A stretch of DNA of 40,903 bases from an uncultured Clostridia bacterium (GCA_944384585.1 CALWTY010000019.1:1-40903), one strand, 5' to 3'; positions 22,895-29,228 are shown, counted from the stretch's first letter. The notes: generated by a model not told the origin, from the sequence alone. Program-made: numbers and translations.

Positions 22895-22958
22895 AGATGA
22901 TTGATGGTCATCTATCCTCGCCGTCCCGAACGTGTCCTGTCGGGGCGGTTTTCCTTTT
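22895..22958 (+). ncRNA. Candidate short antisense RNA
   Basis: The consensus promoter above is followed 32 nt later by a rho-independent terminator: CCGTCCCGA (22921-22929) pairs with TCGGGGCGG (22940-22948), then TTTTCCTTTT. The predicted RNA is about 60 nt, with no sensible ORF, and is antisense to the 3' end of the 65-residue membrane protein gene. Its leader part contains GATGATTGATGGTCATC, which can fold. Function unknown; regulation of the early transcript is inference. Confidence 0.45.
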
Positions 22959-23109
22959 CCGACTCCCGGATCAGGGAGCGGAGAAGGCGGGACAGACACC
23001 ATCCGTCAAGGATGATGGCGGGAAGGGCGTACCACCCGAACGCAAGCGCCATGCCGATTGGCAGGATGGTCAGGATCAGCGCCAGCCATCCGATCAGAAT
23101 GCTTCTCAT
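22912..23109 (-). CDS. Small phage membrane protein
   Basis: 65 residues: a hydrophobic N-terminal half (SILIGWLALILTILPIGMAL, then FGWYALPAIIL), probably two membrane helices or one long hairpin, and a basic tail. ATG at 23109 is 4 nt after the previous stop; the longer frame to 23217 overlaps the HTH gene. Ribosome site weak, so coupling is likely. Function unknown. Confidence 0.6.
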   Translation of the reverse strand: MRSILIGWLALILTILPIGMALAFGWYALPAIILDGWCLSRLLRSLIRESEKENRPDRTRSGRRG

Positions 23110-23113
23110 ATCA

Positions 23114-23323
23114 TCACCCGGCGTCCTTGACAAGGTCGGAAAGCGTGGTTCCGAGAATGGCATTCCGGATTCTTCCCTCCTTGGGAGAGGCCTTACCGGA
23201 ACGGTTGATGGCGGCACATACGTCGGTATTGTAGCAGCTTATTCCGGATTCGTTGAGCAGCTTGGTAACCTCCACTTGCTTCATTCCGATGCGGCAGAGT
23301 CTGGTCTTGATATCAAGATTCAT
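23114..23323 (-). CDS. Cro-like small HTH protein (paralogue of 23659..23868)
   Basis: 69 residues beginning MNLDIKTRLCRIGMKQVEVT, then a helix-turn-helix-like NESGISCYNTDVCAAINRSG. It shares the MNLDxKTRxxRxGMxQ start and overall layout with the product of 23659..23868, so the two look like tandem duplicates. AAGGAGC precedes the ATG. Probably a DNA-binding regulator of the early operon; not proven. Confidence 0.7.
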   Translation of the reverse strand: MNLDIKTRLCRIGMKQVEVTKLLNESGISCYNTDVCAAINRSGKASPKEGRIRNAILGTTLSDLVKDAG

Positions 23324-23399
23324 TTTTTGCTCCTTTCACAAGCTCGTCCGGAGATATGTCAAGCGCGATGGCAACGGTGCCGGGGATGTACTTTTTCAT
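23313..23399 (-). CDS. Possible 28-residue microprotein
   Basis: ATG at 23399 follows GGAAAGGA at 4-5 nt and gives MKKYIPGTVAIALDISPDEL then VKGAKNES. It overlaps the previous gene's end by 4 nt and the next gene's start by 11 nt, filling the only gap in this operon stretch. It may be a coupling ORF rather than a functional protein. Confidence 0.4.
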   Translation of the reverse strand: MKKYIPGTVAIALDISPDELVKGAKNES

Positions 23400-23659
23400 A
23401 TCGTCCTTTCCTCCCGGCAGCCGAGCAGCGCCGGAACCGAGATGTTGAGGGTGTTTGCAATGGTCATGATCTCTTTCAGTGTCAGTGTGTCGGCGGAGCC
23501 GGAGAGGATGCGGTACATTCTTGCCGGGGAGAGACCGAGTGCGGAGGCGACTGCAGTTTTGTCGTCGCCGTTCCGGAATCTTGCGGCTTTGTATGCGTCA
23601 AGGTGTCTTATGACCGAAGCGTACCGCCGATCCTCTTCGGACTTGGATATGCGGGGCAT
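23396..23659 (-). CDS. Small HTH (XRE-like) phage protein
   Basis: 87 residues: an N-terminal charged helix, then VASALGLSPARMYRILSGSA as a helix-turn-helix and LTLKEIMTIANTLNISVPAL. The order fits an XRE-type DNA-binding domain. It starts with TAATG overlap to the previous stop and has GGGGA eight bases upstream. Probably a second Cro-like regulator. Confidence 0.72.
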   Translation of the reverse strand: MPRISKSEEDRRYASVIRHLDAYKAARFRNGDDKTAVASALGLSPARMYRILSGSADTLTLKEIMTIANTLNISVPALLGCREERTI

Positions 23660-23868
23660 TATTCTATTCCCCTTTCGCGTTCGAGCTTTGTCAGGAGATT
23701 TGACAGCTCGTTTCTGATCTCGCCGAGCTTGGGATAATCGCGCATTCTGTTGATTGCCACCGACAGCTCTGCGGGGCTGACGATCAGACCGGGACGGGTA
23801 AGCATTTTTGCGACATCCTTCTGCCTCATACCGAGGCGCACGATGCGGGTTTTGAGGTCGAGATTCAT
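23659..23868 (-). CDS. Cro-like small HTH protein, first gene of the early operon
   Basis: 69 residues: MNLDLKTRIVRLGMRQKDVA then KMLTRPGLIVSPAELSVAIN, a compact helix-turn-helix protein. As the promoter-proximal gene of the minus-strand early operon opposite the repressor, it holds the position of Cro. AAGGAGG precedes the ATG. It is paralogous to 23114..23323. Confidence 0.72.
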   Translation of the reverse strand: MNLDLKTRIVRLGMRQKDVAKMLTRPGLIVSPAELSVAINRMRDYPKLGEIRNELSNLLTKLERERGIE

Positions 23869-23903
23869 GTTTTCCTCCTTGCTAAATTAATTTATAATTT
23901 TTG

Positions 23904-23932
23904 TTGACATTTGCGCCCTGCCGTGTTACAAT
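23904..23932 (+). promoter_or_regulatory. Plus-strand promoter facing the early promoter (possible repressor promoter)
   Basis: TTGACA (23904-23909), 17-nt spacer, TACAAT (23927-23932). It reads toward the repressor through two hairpins (23970-23991 and about 24008-24030), giving a leader of about 200 nt, and meets the minus-strand early promoter head on. Confidence 0.65.
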
Positions 23933-24038
23933 TGAGTTGCGGAACAATCGTATATGGTAAGGCGCGATGTCTATAACAAGCGGAGGTGCGTCTCCGTTTG
24001 TATCGTGGCACCGGTGTGTTCGGTGCTTTGATGGTTCT

Positions 24039-24067
24039 ATTATAATCTACTTTTTCTACTTTGTCAA
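24039..24067 (-). promoter_or_regulatory. Early (lytic) operon promoter
   Basis: On the minus strand TTGACA (24067-24062), 17-nt spacer, TATAAT (24044-24039). The transcript starts near 24032 and runs through the early genes. The first operator repeat fills the spacer. Confidence 0.85.
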
Positions 24068-24123
24068 TAGAAAAAACTACATTTTCTGCTTTTTGGCGTC
24101 TTGCACAAGCTACTTTATCTACT
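24047..24123. promoter_or_regulatory. Three operator-like repeats for the phage repressor
   Basis: CTACTTTTTCTACT (24047-24060), CTACATTTTCTGCT (24077-24090) and CTACTTTATCTACT (24110-24123) share the pattern CTACNTTNTCTRCT at spacings of 30 and 33 bp. The first lies between -35 and -10 of the early promoter, the last 24 nt before the repressor gene. Repressor binding here is inferred. Confidence 0.7.
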
Positions 24124-24146
24124 CAAATGAGAAATGGTGCAATAAT

Positions 24147-24470
24147 ATGTTTTGGGAAAAATTCGTTGAACTGTGTGCTGAAAAAAACAAATATCCGAAC
24201 AATGTCTGCAAGGAGCTACAATTTTCCAATGCAACCGCTACGCACTGGAAGCAGGGAGCAAAGCCCAATGCTACGACATTGAAAAAAGTTGCGGACTACT
24301 TTGGCGTCCCGGTTGAGTATTTCAGGCAAGAAAAAAAGCCCTCCTTGTGGGAAGGCGTTGAGATGTCGGAAAGTCAAATCAGGCTGATAAAACGAATAGC
24401 GTCCTTATCTGAAGAAGAAGCGGCTAAGATTGAGAAGGTTCTGGAGGCAATACTGAGGACGGAGAAATGA
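24147..24470 (+). CDS. Phage repressor (CI-like, XRE family)
   Basis: 107 residues: an N-terminal helix-turn-helix domain (CAEKNKYPNNVCKELQFSNA, ATHWKQGAKPNATTLKKVAD, YFGVPVEYFRQ) and a helical C-terminus (LIKRIASLSEEEAAKIEKVL) likely for dimerisation. It has no LexA-type protease domain, so induction would not be by self-cleavage. Divergent to the early operon with three operator repeats between, the usual place of a lysogeny repressor. The ATG at 24147 has only a weak ribosome site; the frame extends upstream but through the operators. Confidence 0.8.
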   Translation: MFWEKFVELCAEKNKYPNNVCKELQFSNATATHWKQGAKPNATTLKKVADYFGVPVEYFRQEKKPSLWEGVEMSESQIRLIKRIASLSEEEAAKIEKVLEAILRTEK

Positions 24471-25180
24471 GAGGACTGTGGTTTTGTGTTGCGCTTCAAA
24501 CAATCGTTTTTGCAGCGGCGATTTATGCGGCAGGCTTGTCGTTTGAAGAAGAAAAATTTCCTAAATTAGAGAGGCTTGCAGGATATATTCGCGAAATGAG
24601 AGGCGAGACATGGCTTGGCTTTACACTTAAACACTATTATAGTGTGATGTTTCGTTCAACGTGGGGAGGAGGCTCTGACGCAACTATCCTGTTTTTCTTT
24701 TGTGTACTGAGTATGCCGATGGTTATATTTTTTAAGGATCTTGCGACGCACAATGCAAAGCTTTCGTTTTGGGGTGCTGCCGGGGTTTTTGTGCTTTCCG
24801 CAATTATCGGAGCGCTTATTGCGGCAGCGGCGGGTTCTGTAATACGTAAAAGACGTGAAAACCCGTTCGATTTGTTTGAAAGACGAGTTAAGGAGGCGGA
24901 CGAACTTCTGAAAAAAGTTAAGGACTTTCGGAATGAAGAAAGAGAAAAAGTTCTTGACAGGACAAGCTACGAACGCTTTTGTGGCATGAGTTTTGAAGAA
25001 CGGAGCAGACGCATAAATAAAGAGGCAGAATTAAACGAATCGCCGGATCAATATAATTATGACAATGCTGTTTGCTGGATGATGGAAGTATGCGACGAGT
25101 ATATATCCGGGAATGCGTGTTTGAGAAAGATAGTGTGTATAGCGGTTGGCGTGGTGGATTTGATAGTTATTTTTTTGTGA
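24467..25180 (+). CDS. Lysogeny-region membrane protein, function unknown
   Basis: 237 residues with an N-terminal helix (residues 4-22), two central helices (ILFFFCVLSMPMVIFF and FWGAAGVFVLSAIIGALIAA), a charged cytoplasmic segment of about 95 residues rich in Glu/Lys/Arg, and a C-terminal helix (IVCIAVGVVDLIVIFL). It shares ATGA with the repressor stop, so it is expressed in the lysogen. Position suggests superinfection exclusion or another lysogenic trait; no known domain recognised. AT content is higher than in neighbouring modules. Confidence 0.7.
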   Translation: MRGLWFCVALQTIVFAAAIYAAGLSFEEEKFPKLERLAGYIREMRGETWLGFTLKHYYSVMFRSTWGGGSDATILFFFCVLSMPMVIFFKDLATHNAKLSFWGAAGVFVLSAIIGALIAAAAGSVIRKRRENPFDLFERRVKEADELLKKVKDFRNEEREKVLDRTSYERFCGMSFEERSRRINKEAELNESPDQYNYDNAVCWMMEVCDEYISGNACLRKIVCIAVGVVDLIVIFL

Positions 25181-25183
25181 TGT

Positions 25184-25717
25184 GTGGTGAAGACTTTGTT
25201 TATTGTTGTTGCGGTTTGGCTGTTTGTCTTTTTTCATAATTTGTTTTGGTATCTGAAATCCAGACGTTTTTACAAGAAATTTTTGAGCGATGCAGAAATG
25301 ACTCCGTATAAATCAGAGGTCAAAACGCTGTTTTCTGTTGCCGGAACGTCAAAAGAAGTGATGCGCACGAGGCGCGCCCCGTATCTGAATTATATTGAGA
25401 AGGTTGATATATCTCAGCTGATCGATGATTCTCACTTCAAAAAAGAGGCTGATCAGAATTTTCAGGAAACCGTCGGGGCGCTTCGATCCCGAATGCTTAA
25501 TATGCTGAATCCGCTTTATATTATGTTTCTTTTCCCTTCGGTTGTGCTTCAGAAACTAACCAAGGCGGAGAAAACGAGGGCGGTTTGGTTAAATGTTGTC
25601 GTCAGCGTGGTTTTCTGGCTTGCTTCCGCTGTTGCCGGATACATTCTTGAGAAGTGTCTCGACAAGCTCTTTTTGGAGCGCGTCGTGCTGTTCCTGCCAC
25701 ATTGGGGCGGCAATTGA
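25184..25717 (+). CDS. Lysogeny-region membrane protein, function unknown
   Basis: 177 residues: an N-terminal helix (TLFIVVAVWLFVFFHNLFWY), a polar middle with KKEADQNFQETVGALRSRML, then two helices (LNPLYIMFLFPSVVL, WLNVVVSVVFWLASAVAGYI). It starts at GTG 3 nt after the previous gene with no good Shine-Dalgarno, so it is probably coupled. The last 129 nt overlap the gene on the opposite strand. Likely functions with the preceding membrane protein. Confidence 0.6.
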   Translation: MVKTLFIVVAVWLFVFFHNLFWYLKSRRFYKKFLSDAEMTPYKSEVKTLFSVAGTSKEVMRTRRAPYLNYIEKVDISQLIDDSHFKKEADQNFQETVGALRSRMLNMLNPLYIMFLFPSVVLQKLTKAEKTRAVWLNVVVSVVFWLASAVAGYILEKCLDKLFLERVVLFLPHWGGN

Positions 25718-26020
25718 GGCGGCTTCCAGAATAAATTCACGGATTTTCTGCCGTTCTTTTGCGCTTGCGGTAAAGGACAGTCTTTTTGATTCCGTTGCTA
25801 TTGTGTCGCATAACGGGTGAAGCGGCGATTCTATCGGAAGCTCAATGCTTGCCGATGCAATTACGTTCTGAAAACCCGCTCCGTCGGCTGTCGGTACATC
25901 ATAGGTAAAGCTGACGGTTACAATGTGCCTTTTGTCTGTGATGTCCGTGTCGGCAAATCTGTAAAACATATATGCCATAATAATTATGACGGCGGCAAAG
26001 GTTAGAAGTACGACGATCAT
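25589..26020 (-). CDS. Membrane-anchored phage protein, function unknown
   Basis: 143 residues: an N-terminal signal-anchor (MIVVLLTFAAVIIIMAYMFY), then a strand-rich part (HIVTVSFTYDVPTADGAGFQ) and a helical C-terminus (KERQKIREFILEAASIAAPM and on). AAGGAG lies ten bases before the ATG at 26020, a good site. Its 3' end overlaps the convergent gene 25184..25717 by 129 nt. No similarity recognised. Confidence 0.6.
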   Translation of the reverse strand: MIVVLLTFAAVIIIMAYMFYRFADTDITDKRHIVTVSFTYDVPTADGAGFQNVIASASIELPIESPLHPLCDTIATESKRLSFTASAKERQKIREFILEAASIAAPMWQEQHDALQKELVETLLKNVSGNSGSKPENHADDNI

Positions 26021-26049
26021 TTTTGGTTTCTCCTTATTGTAAAAAAATA

Positions 26050-26078
26050 TTGACAAATCGCAAAATCAGGTGTATACT
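26050..26078 (+). promoter_or_regulatory. Promoter for the 26132..26503 gene
   Basis: TTGACA (26050-26055), 17-nt spacer, TATACT (26073-26078). The predicted start near 26085 would leave the ATG at 26090 almost leaderless, which favours the internal ATG at 26132. Confidence 0.75.
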
Positions 26079-26131
26079 GTACTCAAGCAATGAAGTACAG
26101 AGCGCACCGGGGTGTTGATGACGAGGCGGAT

Positions 26132-26503
26132 ATGAAAAGAAGAGTGAATCTCAGCAGAGTTTCCGAGAAGAGACTGAAGGGGAAAGAGGAGCTTTCTGCC
26201 GCATTCAGGGATTATCTCATGGAAACGGTGGGTTATTCCGAAAAGGATGCGGAATTTATAGCCTACGGAGAGTTTTCCGAGCCGTATGACGTTCCGTATG
26301 TCCGGCAGGAATATGAGGGAAAATACGTGATCGGAGAGCATGAATACGAGGTGCGATACTGCGAAACGGATTTCTGCGCCTGCGGATTATGGCATCTGTC
26401 GGAGCTTCCGAAGTTCAAATTCTATATGCTTTTCGATCTTGAGACTCTGCCCGATCACACGGGGAATTCATATCTCAACGCGAGAAGGCGTTATATAGTC
26501 TGA
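26132..26503 (+). CDS. Hypothetical prophage protein
   Basis: 123 residues from the ATG at 26132, which has GAGG five bases upstream; an in-frame ATG at 26090 would add 14 residues. The N-terminus is basic and helical (RRVNLSRVSEKRLKGKEELS), followed by an acidic stretch and a segment with YCETDFCACGLWHLSELPKF, whose cysteines might bind metal. It has its own strong promoter, so it is likely expressed in the lysogen. No function recognised. Confidence 0.6.
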   Translation: MKRRVNLSRVSEKRLKGKEELSAAFRDYLMETVGYSEKDAEFIAYGEFSEPYDVPYVRQEYEGKYVIGEHEYEVRYCETDFCACGLWHLSELPKFKFYMLFDLETLPDHTGNSYLNARRRYIV

Positions 26504-26655
26504 CGGATCGCCTCTGAATTATTATACTTGATTTCCGGGTTCATGTTGATCTCGGAAACGAGGCGGAAAAGAAATTTTTCGTACTGTTCGTCCGTCAGGG
26601 AGCTGATCATCTTTGCAATTCTGAGGTTGAGGGCTTCGCGTTCGGATGCTGTCAT
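26491..26655 (-). CDS. Small helical prophage protein
   Basis: 54 residues, MTASEREALNLRIAKMISSL followed by TDEQYEKFLFRLVSEINM. A two-helix acidic protein, similar in style to the C-terminal helix of 26791..27018. AAAGG lies 11 nt before the ATG and a promoter with an internal palindrome lies upstream. Its end overlaps the convergent gene by 13 nt. Function unknown. Confidence 0.55.
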   Translation of the reverse strand: MTASEREALNLRIAKMISSLTDEQYEKFLFRLVSEINMNPEIKYNNSEAIRQTI

Positions 26656-26723
26656 GATATGTACTGCCTTTCTTTGTTTGGTCTTGGGGTATCAGTAAAA
26701 CGAACGGGTGTTCGGATAAGTAT

Positions 26724-26752
26724 ATTATATTCCGGATTGCCGGAAAAGTAAA
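26724..26752 (-). promoter_or_regulatory. Promoter with a palindrome filling the spacer
   Basis: On the minus strand TTTACT (26752-26747), 17-nt spacer, TATAAT (26729-26724). The spacer is occupied by TTCCGGATTGCCGGAA (26730-26745), a 6-bp inverted repeat with a 4-nt centre, a likely operator. Confidence 0.5.
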
Positions 26753-26790
26753 TTGGTCAAAATGACGAAAAATCGGGGAGATTTTTTTAC

Positions 26791-27018
26791 ATGATAGACA
26801 AAAGAAAGCTGGCGGACGTTATTCTTTCGGGAGACTTCCCGGAGGACGAGCTTCTTGCCGCAGTGCGTGCGCTGAAAATCGACGGGAACGATGTTTCGGC
26901 AGAAGAATGCGGGGACGAAGAAAAGAGGCTTACCGACGAGTTTACGGCGCTTGTGGACGGTCTGAGCGAGAGGGAGAAGGAAGAATATCTTTCTCTTCTG
27001 ATGACTTTTGTAAAATGA
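26791..27018 (+). CDS. Small acidic prophage protein
   Basis: 75 residues: KLADVILSGDFPEDELLAAV at the start and LVDGLSEREKEEYLSLLMTF at the end, helical and acidic. GGGGAG precedes the ATG by about ten bases. It overlaps the opposite-strand 26942..27106 by 77 nt. Its last helix resembles that of 26491..26655. Unknown function. Confidence 0.55.
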   Translation: MIDKRKLADVILSGDFPEDELLAAVRALKIDGNDVSAEECGDEEKRLTDEFTALVDGLSEREKEEYLSLLMTFVK

Positions 27019-27106
27019 ATTTCCGAAGGAGCTTCAGGGCGAAGAGCTTTTCTCGCTTTGGAGCTTTTTCAAAATAGTTTTTCAGACGGTCGCCGGTTGA
27101 GTTCAT
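26942..27106 (-). CDS. Small basic prophage protein
   Basis: 54 residues: MNSTGDRLKNYFEKAPKREK, then LFALKLLRKFILQKSSEE and a Pro/Ser-rich tail. The start at 27106 has a near-ideal GGAGG six bases upstream, so it is probably translated although it overlaps the convergent gene by 77 nt. Its helix is basic where the opposing product is acidic. Function unknown. Confidence 0.5.
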   Translation of the reverse strand: MNSTGDRLKNYFEKAPKREKLFALKLLRKFILQKSSEEKDILPSPSRSDRPQAP

Positions 27107-27261
27107 AATGCACCTCCGCAATTGGTATGATTTAACTGTATCACTGACGGGGTGAATAATCAATAGGCAAAAATGGGTATTCAGTTTACAAATGAAGGAT
27201 TCGCCTTCAAAAACGAATTTTCAGCATAAAAAATAAAAATAACGGGAGGAAAAAACAGAAA

Positions 27262-27690
27262 ATGACACTTTCGGAGTATCTGAACAGACTCAAGGACGAA
27301 AGAAATCTCACGCTGGCGCAGATTGCCGACATAAGCGGAGTTCCTGCCGGGACGGTGCAGAGGATCATGTCGGGAAGCACGGAAAATCCGGCGTTTCAGG
27401 CGGTTGTGGAAGTGATAAAGGCTCTCGGCGGGTCGGTGGACGAGTATGCCGGGATCACAAAGTCGGAGCCGACAGGAAAGCGCGACACGGTGTTTGAGGA
27501 CAAGATAATCGGCATATACACGAAGGTCATAAAAGACAAAAACCGCAAGATTGCGGTTCTTTTCGGCGTTCTGACGCTTTTCGTTATCGGTGCGGCGATA
27601 CTCATGATATACGACAGTCATCACGGGAACATGGGATATATACGGTACGTGGTGTCTGCGTATCAGAGGATTTTGCTGTGGTTAAGGTAG
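27262..27690 (+). CDS. Membrane-anchored XRE-family protein
   Basis: 142 residues. The N-terminus is an HTH_3 domain (EYLNRLKDERNLTLAQIADI, SGVPAGTVQRIMSGS, PAFQAVVEVIKALGG); after a charged linker there is one membrane helix (IAVLFGVLTLFVIGAAILMI, about 97-116). HTH-plus-membrane-helix proteins occur in Clostridia prophages beside the integrase. It might tie a regulator to the membrane or act on integration. GGAGG upstream supports the start, and its end overlaps the integrase start by 13 nt, suggesting joint expression. Confidence 0.75.
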   Translation: MTLSEYLNRLKDERNLTLAQIADISGVPAGTVQRIMSGSTENPAFQAVVEVIKALGGSVDEYAGITKSEPTGKRDTVFEDKIIGIYTKVIKDKNRKIAVLFGVLTLFVIGAAILMIYDSHHGNMGYIRYVVSAYQRILLWLR

Positions 27691-28727
27691 ACAGGCTGCC
27701 GTCCGGGTCGTACAGGGCGCGGGTATTGGATTACACCGATCCGGAGGGAAAGGCACATTACCGGAGCTTTACCGGGAAAAACAAAAAAACCGTGCAGCTT
27801 GAAGCGGCGCAGTTTGAGGCAAGCCGTAAGGGAACCGACCGCCGGATCGATATGACGGTCGGAGAAGCGCTTGAGCGGTGCATCGAAGCAAAAGCGAATG
27901 TTATCTCCCCTTCGACGCTCGTTGCATACAGGGCATATAAAAACAACTATCTCGGCGGCTTACAGGCAATCAAGCTGTCGGAGCTGACGCAGGAGGACGT
28001 TCAGATCGCGATAAACGTCGAAGCGGCGCGGGTATCTCCAAAGACGATAAGAAACGTTCACGGGCTTCTCTCGGCGGCAATAAAGATGTTTCGCCCGGAC
28101 ATGACGCTTTACACCACCCTGCCGCAGAAGGAAAAGCCGGACATCACCATACCGACGGAGGAGCATATGATATCGCTCTTCCGTGAAACGAAGGGAACGG
28201 AAATAGAGATACCGGTTCTGCTCGGCGCGGTTGCCGGGATGAGGATGTCGGAGATTGTCGGCTTGAAATGGGAAAATATCGATTTCAAAAAAGGCACGAT
28301 TAAGGTATGCTCGGCGATAGTCCGGGGAGAAAACAATTCTACTGTGGAGAAGAAGCCGAAAACAACGGCTGGTTTCCGTGTGTTTGGTGTCCCTCCGCAT
28401 CTTATAGACGTGCTGAAGGAGGCGTATGATCCGGAGAAGGTATATGTAACCTCTCTCGGCTCCCGTGTCATATACGGGCGATATGTGGCTGTGCTGAAGC
28501 GGGTTTGTCCGGAGGCACACTACACCTTTCATGAGCTGCGTCATTATGCCGCATCGGTCATGATCATGCTCGGAATACCGGTAAAGTACATCGCGGATAT
28601 GCTCGGACATGAAACGGAGGACATGGTCAACCGGGTATACGGGCACATCATGCAGGACAAAAAAGACATGGTTTCGGAGCGGCTGAATTTATACTATAAA
28701 GACGTGTTTCAGAGGTGCAATTTTTAA
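27678..28727 (+). CDS. int: Tyrosine-type phage integrase
   Basis: 349 residues with three parts: an N-terminal strand-rich arm-binding domain (LPSGSYRARVLDYTDPEGKA), a SAM-like core-binding domain (VGEALERCIEAKANVISPST), and the catalytic domain with Arg189 (GAVAGMRMSEIVGLKW), His285 and Arg288 (HELRH), His311 (LGHE) and the nucleophile Tyr321 (VYGH). All key residues are present, so integrase should be active. It starts at GTG within the previous gene and ends 69 nt before attR. The arm-type repeats begin right at its stop codon. Confidence 0.95.
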   Translation: MVKVDRLPSGSYRARVLDYTDPEGKAHYRSFTGKNKKTVQLEAAQFEASRKGTDRRIDMTVGEALERCIEAKANVISPSTLVAYRAYKNNYLGGLQAIKLSELTQEDVQIAINVEAARVSPKTIRNVHGLLSAAIKMFRPDMTLYTTLPQKEKPDITIPTEEHMISLFRETKGTEIEIPVLLGAVAGMRMSEIVGLKWENIDFKKGTIKVCSAIVRGENNSTVEKKPKTTAGFRVFGVPPHLIDVLKEAYDPEKVYVTSLGSRVIYGRYVAVLKRVCPEAHYTFHELRHYAASVMIMLGIPVKYIADMLGHETEDMVNRVYGHIMQDKKDMVSERLNLYYKDVFQRCNF

Positions 28728-28750
28728 AATCTGTCACGAAATCTGTCACG
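28728..28750. repeat. Integrase arm-type repeats, right
   Basis: AATCTGTCACG at 28728-28738 and 28740-28750, the same 11-mer as at 4768-4789 but with 1 nt between copies. An inverted repeat AAAAGTC (28759-28765)/GACTTTT (28786-28792) lies between these and attR. Confidence 0.65.
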
Positions 28751-28795
28751 CGATTTGAAAAAGTCAATAAATACGGGTTTTTTCAGACTTTTATT

Positions 28796-28825
28796 GTGGG
28801 TTCGATTCCCATCACCCGCTCCAAA
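28796..28825 (+). repeat. attR core
   Basis: 30 bp identical to attL 4616-4645. It carries only the 3' part of tRNA-Gly and is not a functional gene. Confidence 0.95.
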
Positions 28826-28830
28826 CCGAA

Positions 28831-28866
28831 AAACCCGCATTCCTCTTGGGACTGCGGGTTTTTCTT
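28831..28866 (+). terminator. Original host terminator of tRNA-Gly
   Basis: AAACCCGC (28831-28838) pairs with GCGGGTTT (28854-28861), followed by TTTCTT. This was presumably the tRNA terminator before phage integration. Confidence 0.8.
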
Positions 28867-29063
28867 ATAGCAGAAGGCGGGCGGAGCGTCACGATATCGC
28901 CCTCCGGGGCGCGGATCAGTCCTTGGGGCGCAGTTCTATCCGAAATCAGACGCTGACTTTTCGGTCGGTATGCGGGGCTGAATGCCGAATGCGTTTTTTG
29001 CCTGCAAGAGGGACATGACGGGACGTGCCGGGTCTTCCTCTGCGATTGGGTCCGGATTGTTTC
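28867..29063. other. Intergenic host DNA, no gene seen
   Basis: Short overlapping frames on both strands lack ribosome sites and recognisable protein. I see only GC-rich sequence between the old tRNA terminator and the next promoter. Confidence 0.5.
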
Positions 29064-29092
29064 TTGCCACCCGCGTCGGCGGGTGATATACT
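29064..29092 (+). promoter_or_regulatory. Promoter with spacer palindrome, upstream of the SHOCT gene
   Basis: TTGCCA (29064-29069), 17-nt spacer, TATACT (29087-29092) with extended TG. The spacer is almost filled by CACCCGC-GTCG-GCGGGTG (29068-29085), a perfect inverted repeat and possible operator. Confidence 0.55.
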
Positions 29093-29228
29093 GTATTTGC
29101 GGAGATAATTCATCACGTTCCGGTGCATATTTGCGGGATTTCTTTCTTGGCATAGCCCTTACGAAGTCAACCGACGTAACGGCAATCCGATTTGACCATA
29201 GATACAGAAGGAATACGAGGTGTTTGAA

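Noticed and set aside
22901..23737. 278-codon plus-strand frame downstream of the 22860 promoter
   Set aside because: It crosses three minus-strand genes with good ribosome sites and the terminator at 22921-22958; the short RNA explanation fits better.
4646..28795. Phage satellite (PICI-like) instead of a defective prophage
   Set aside because: A full terS-terL pair followed by a cut portal gene and a broken early gene at the same point is better explained by deletion in a complete phage than by a satellite gene set.
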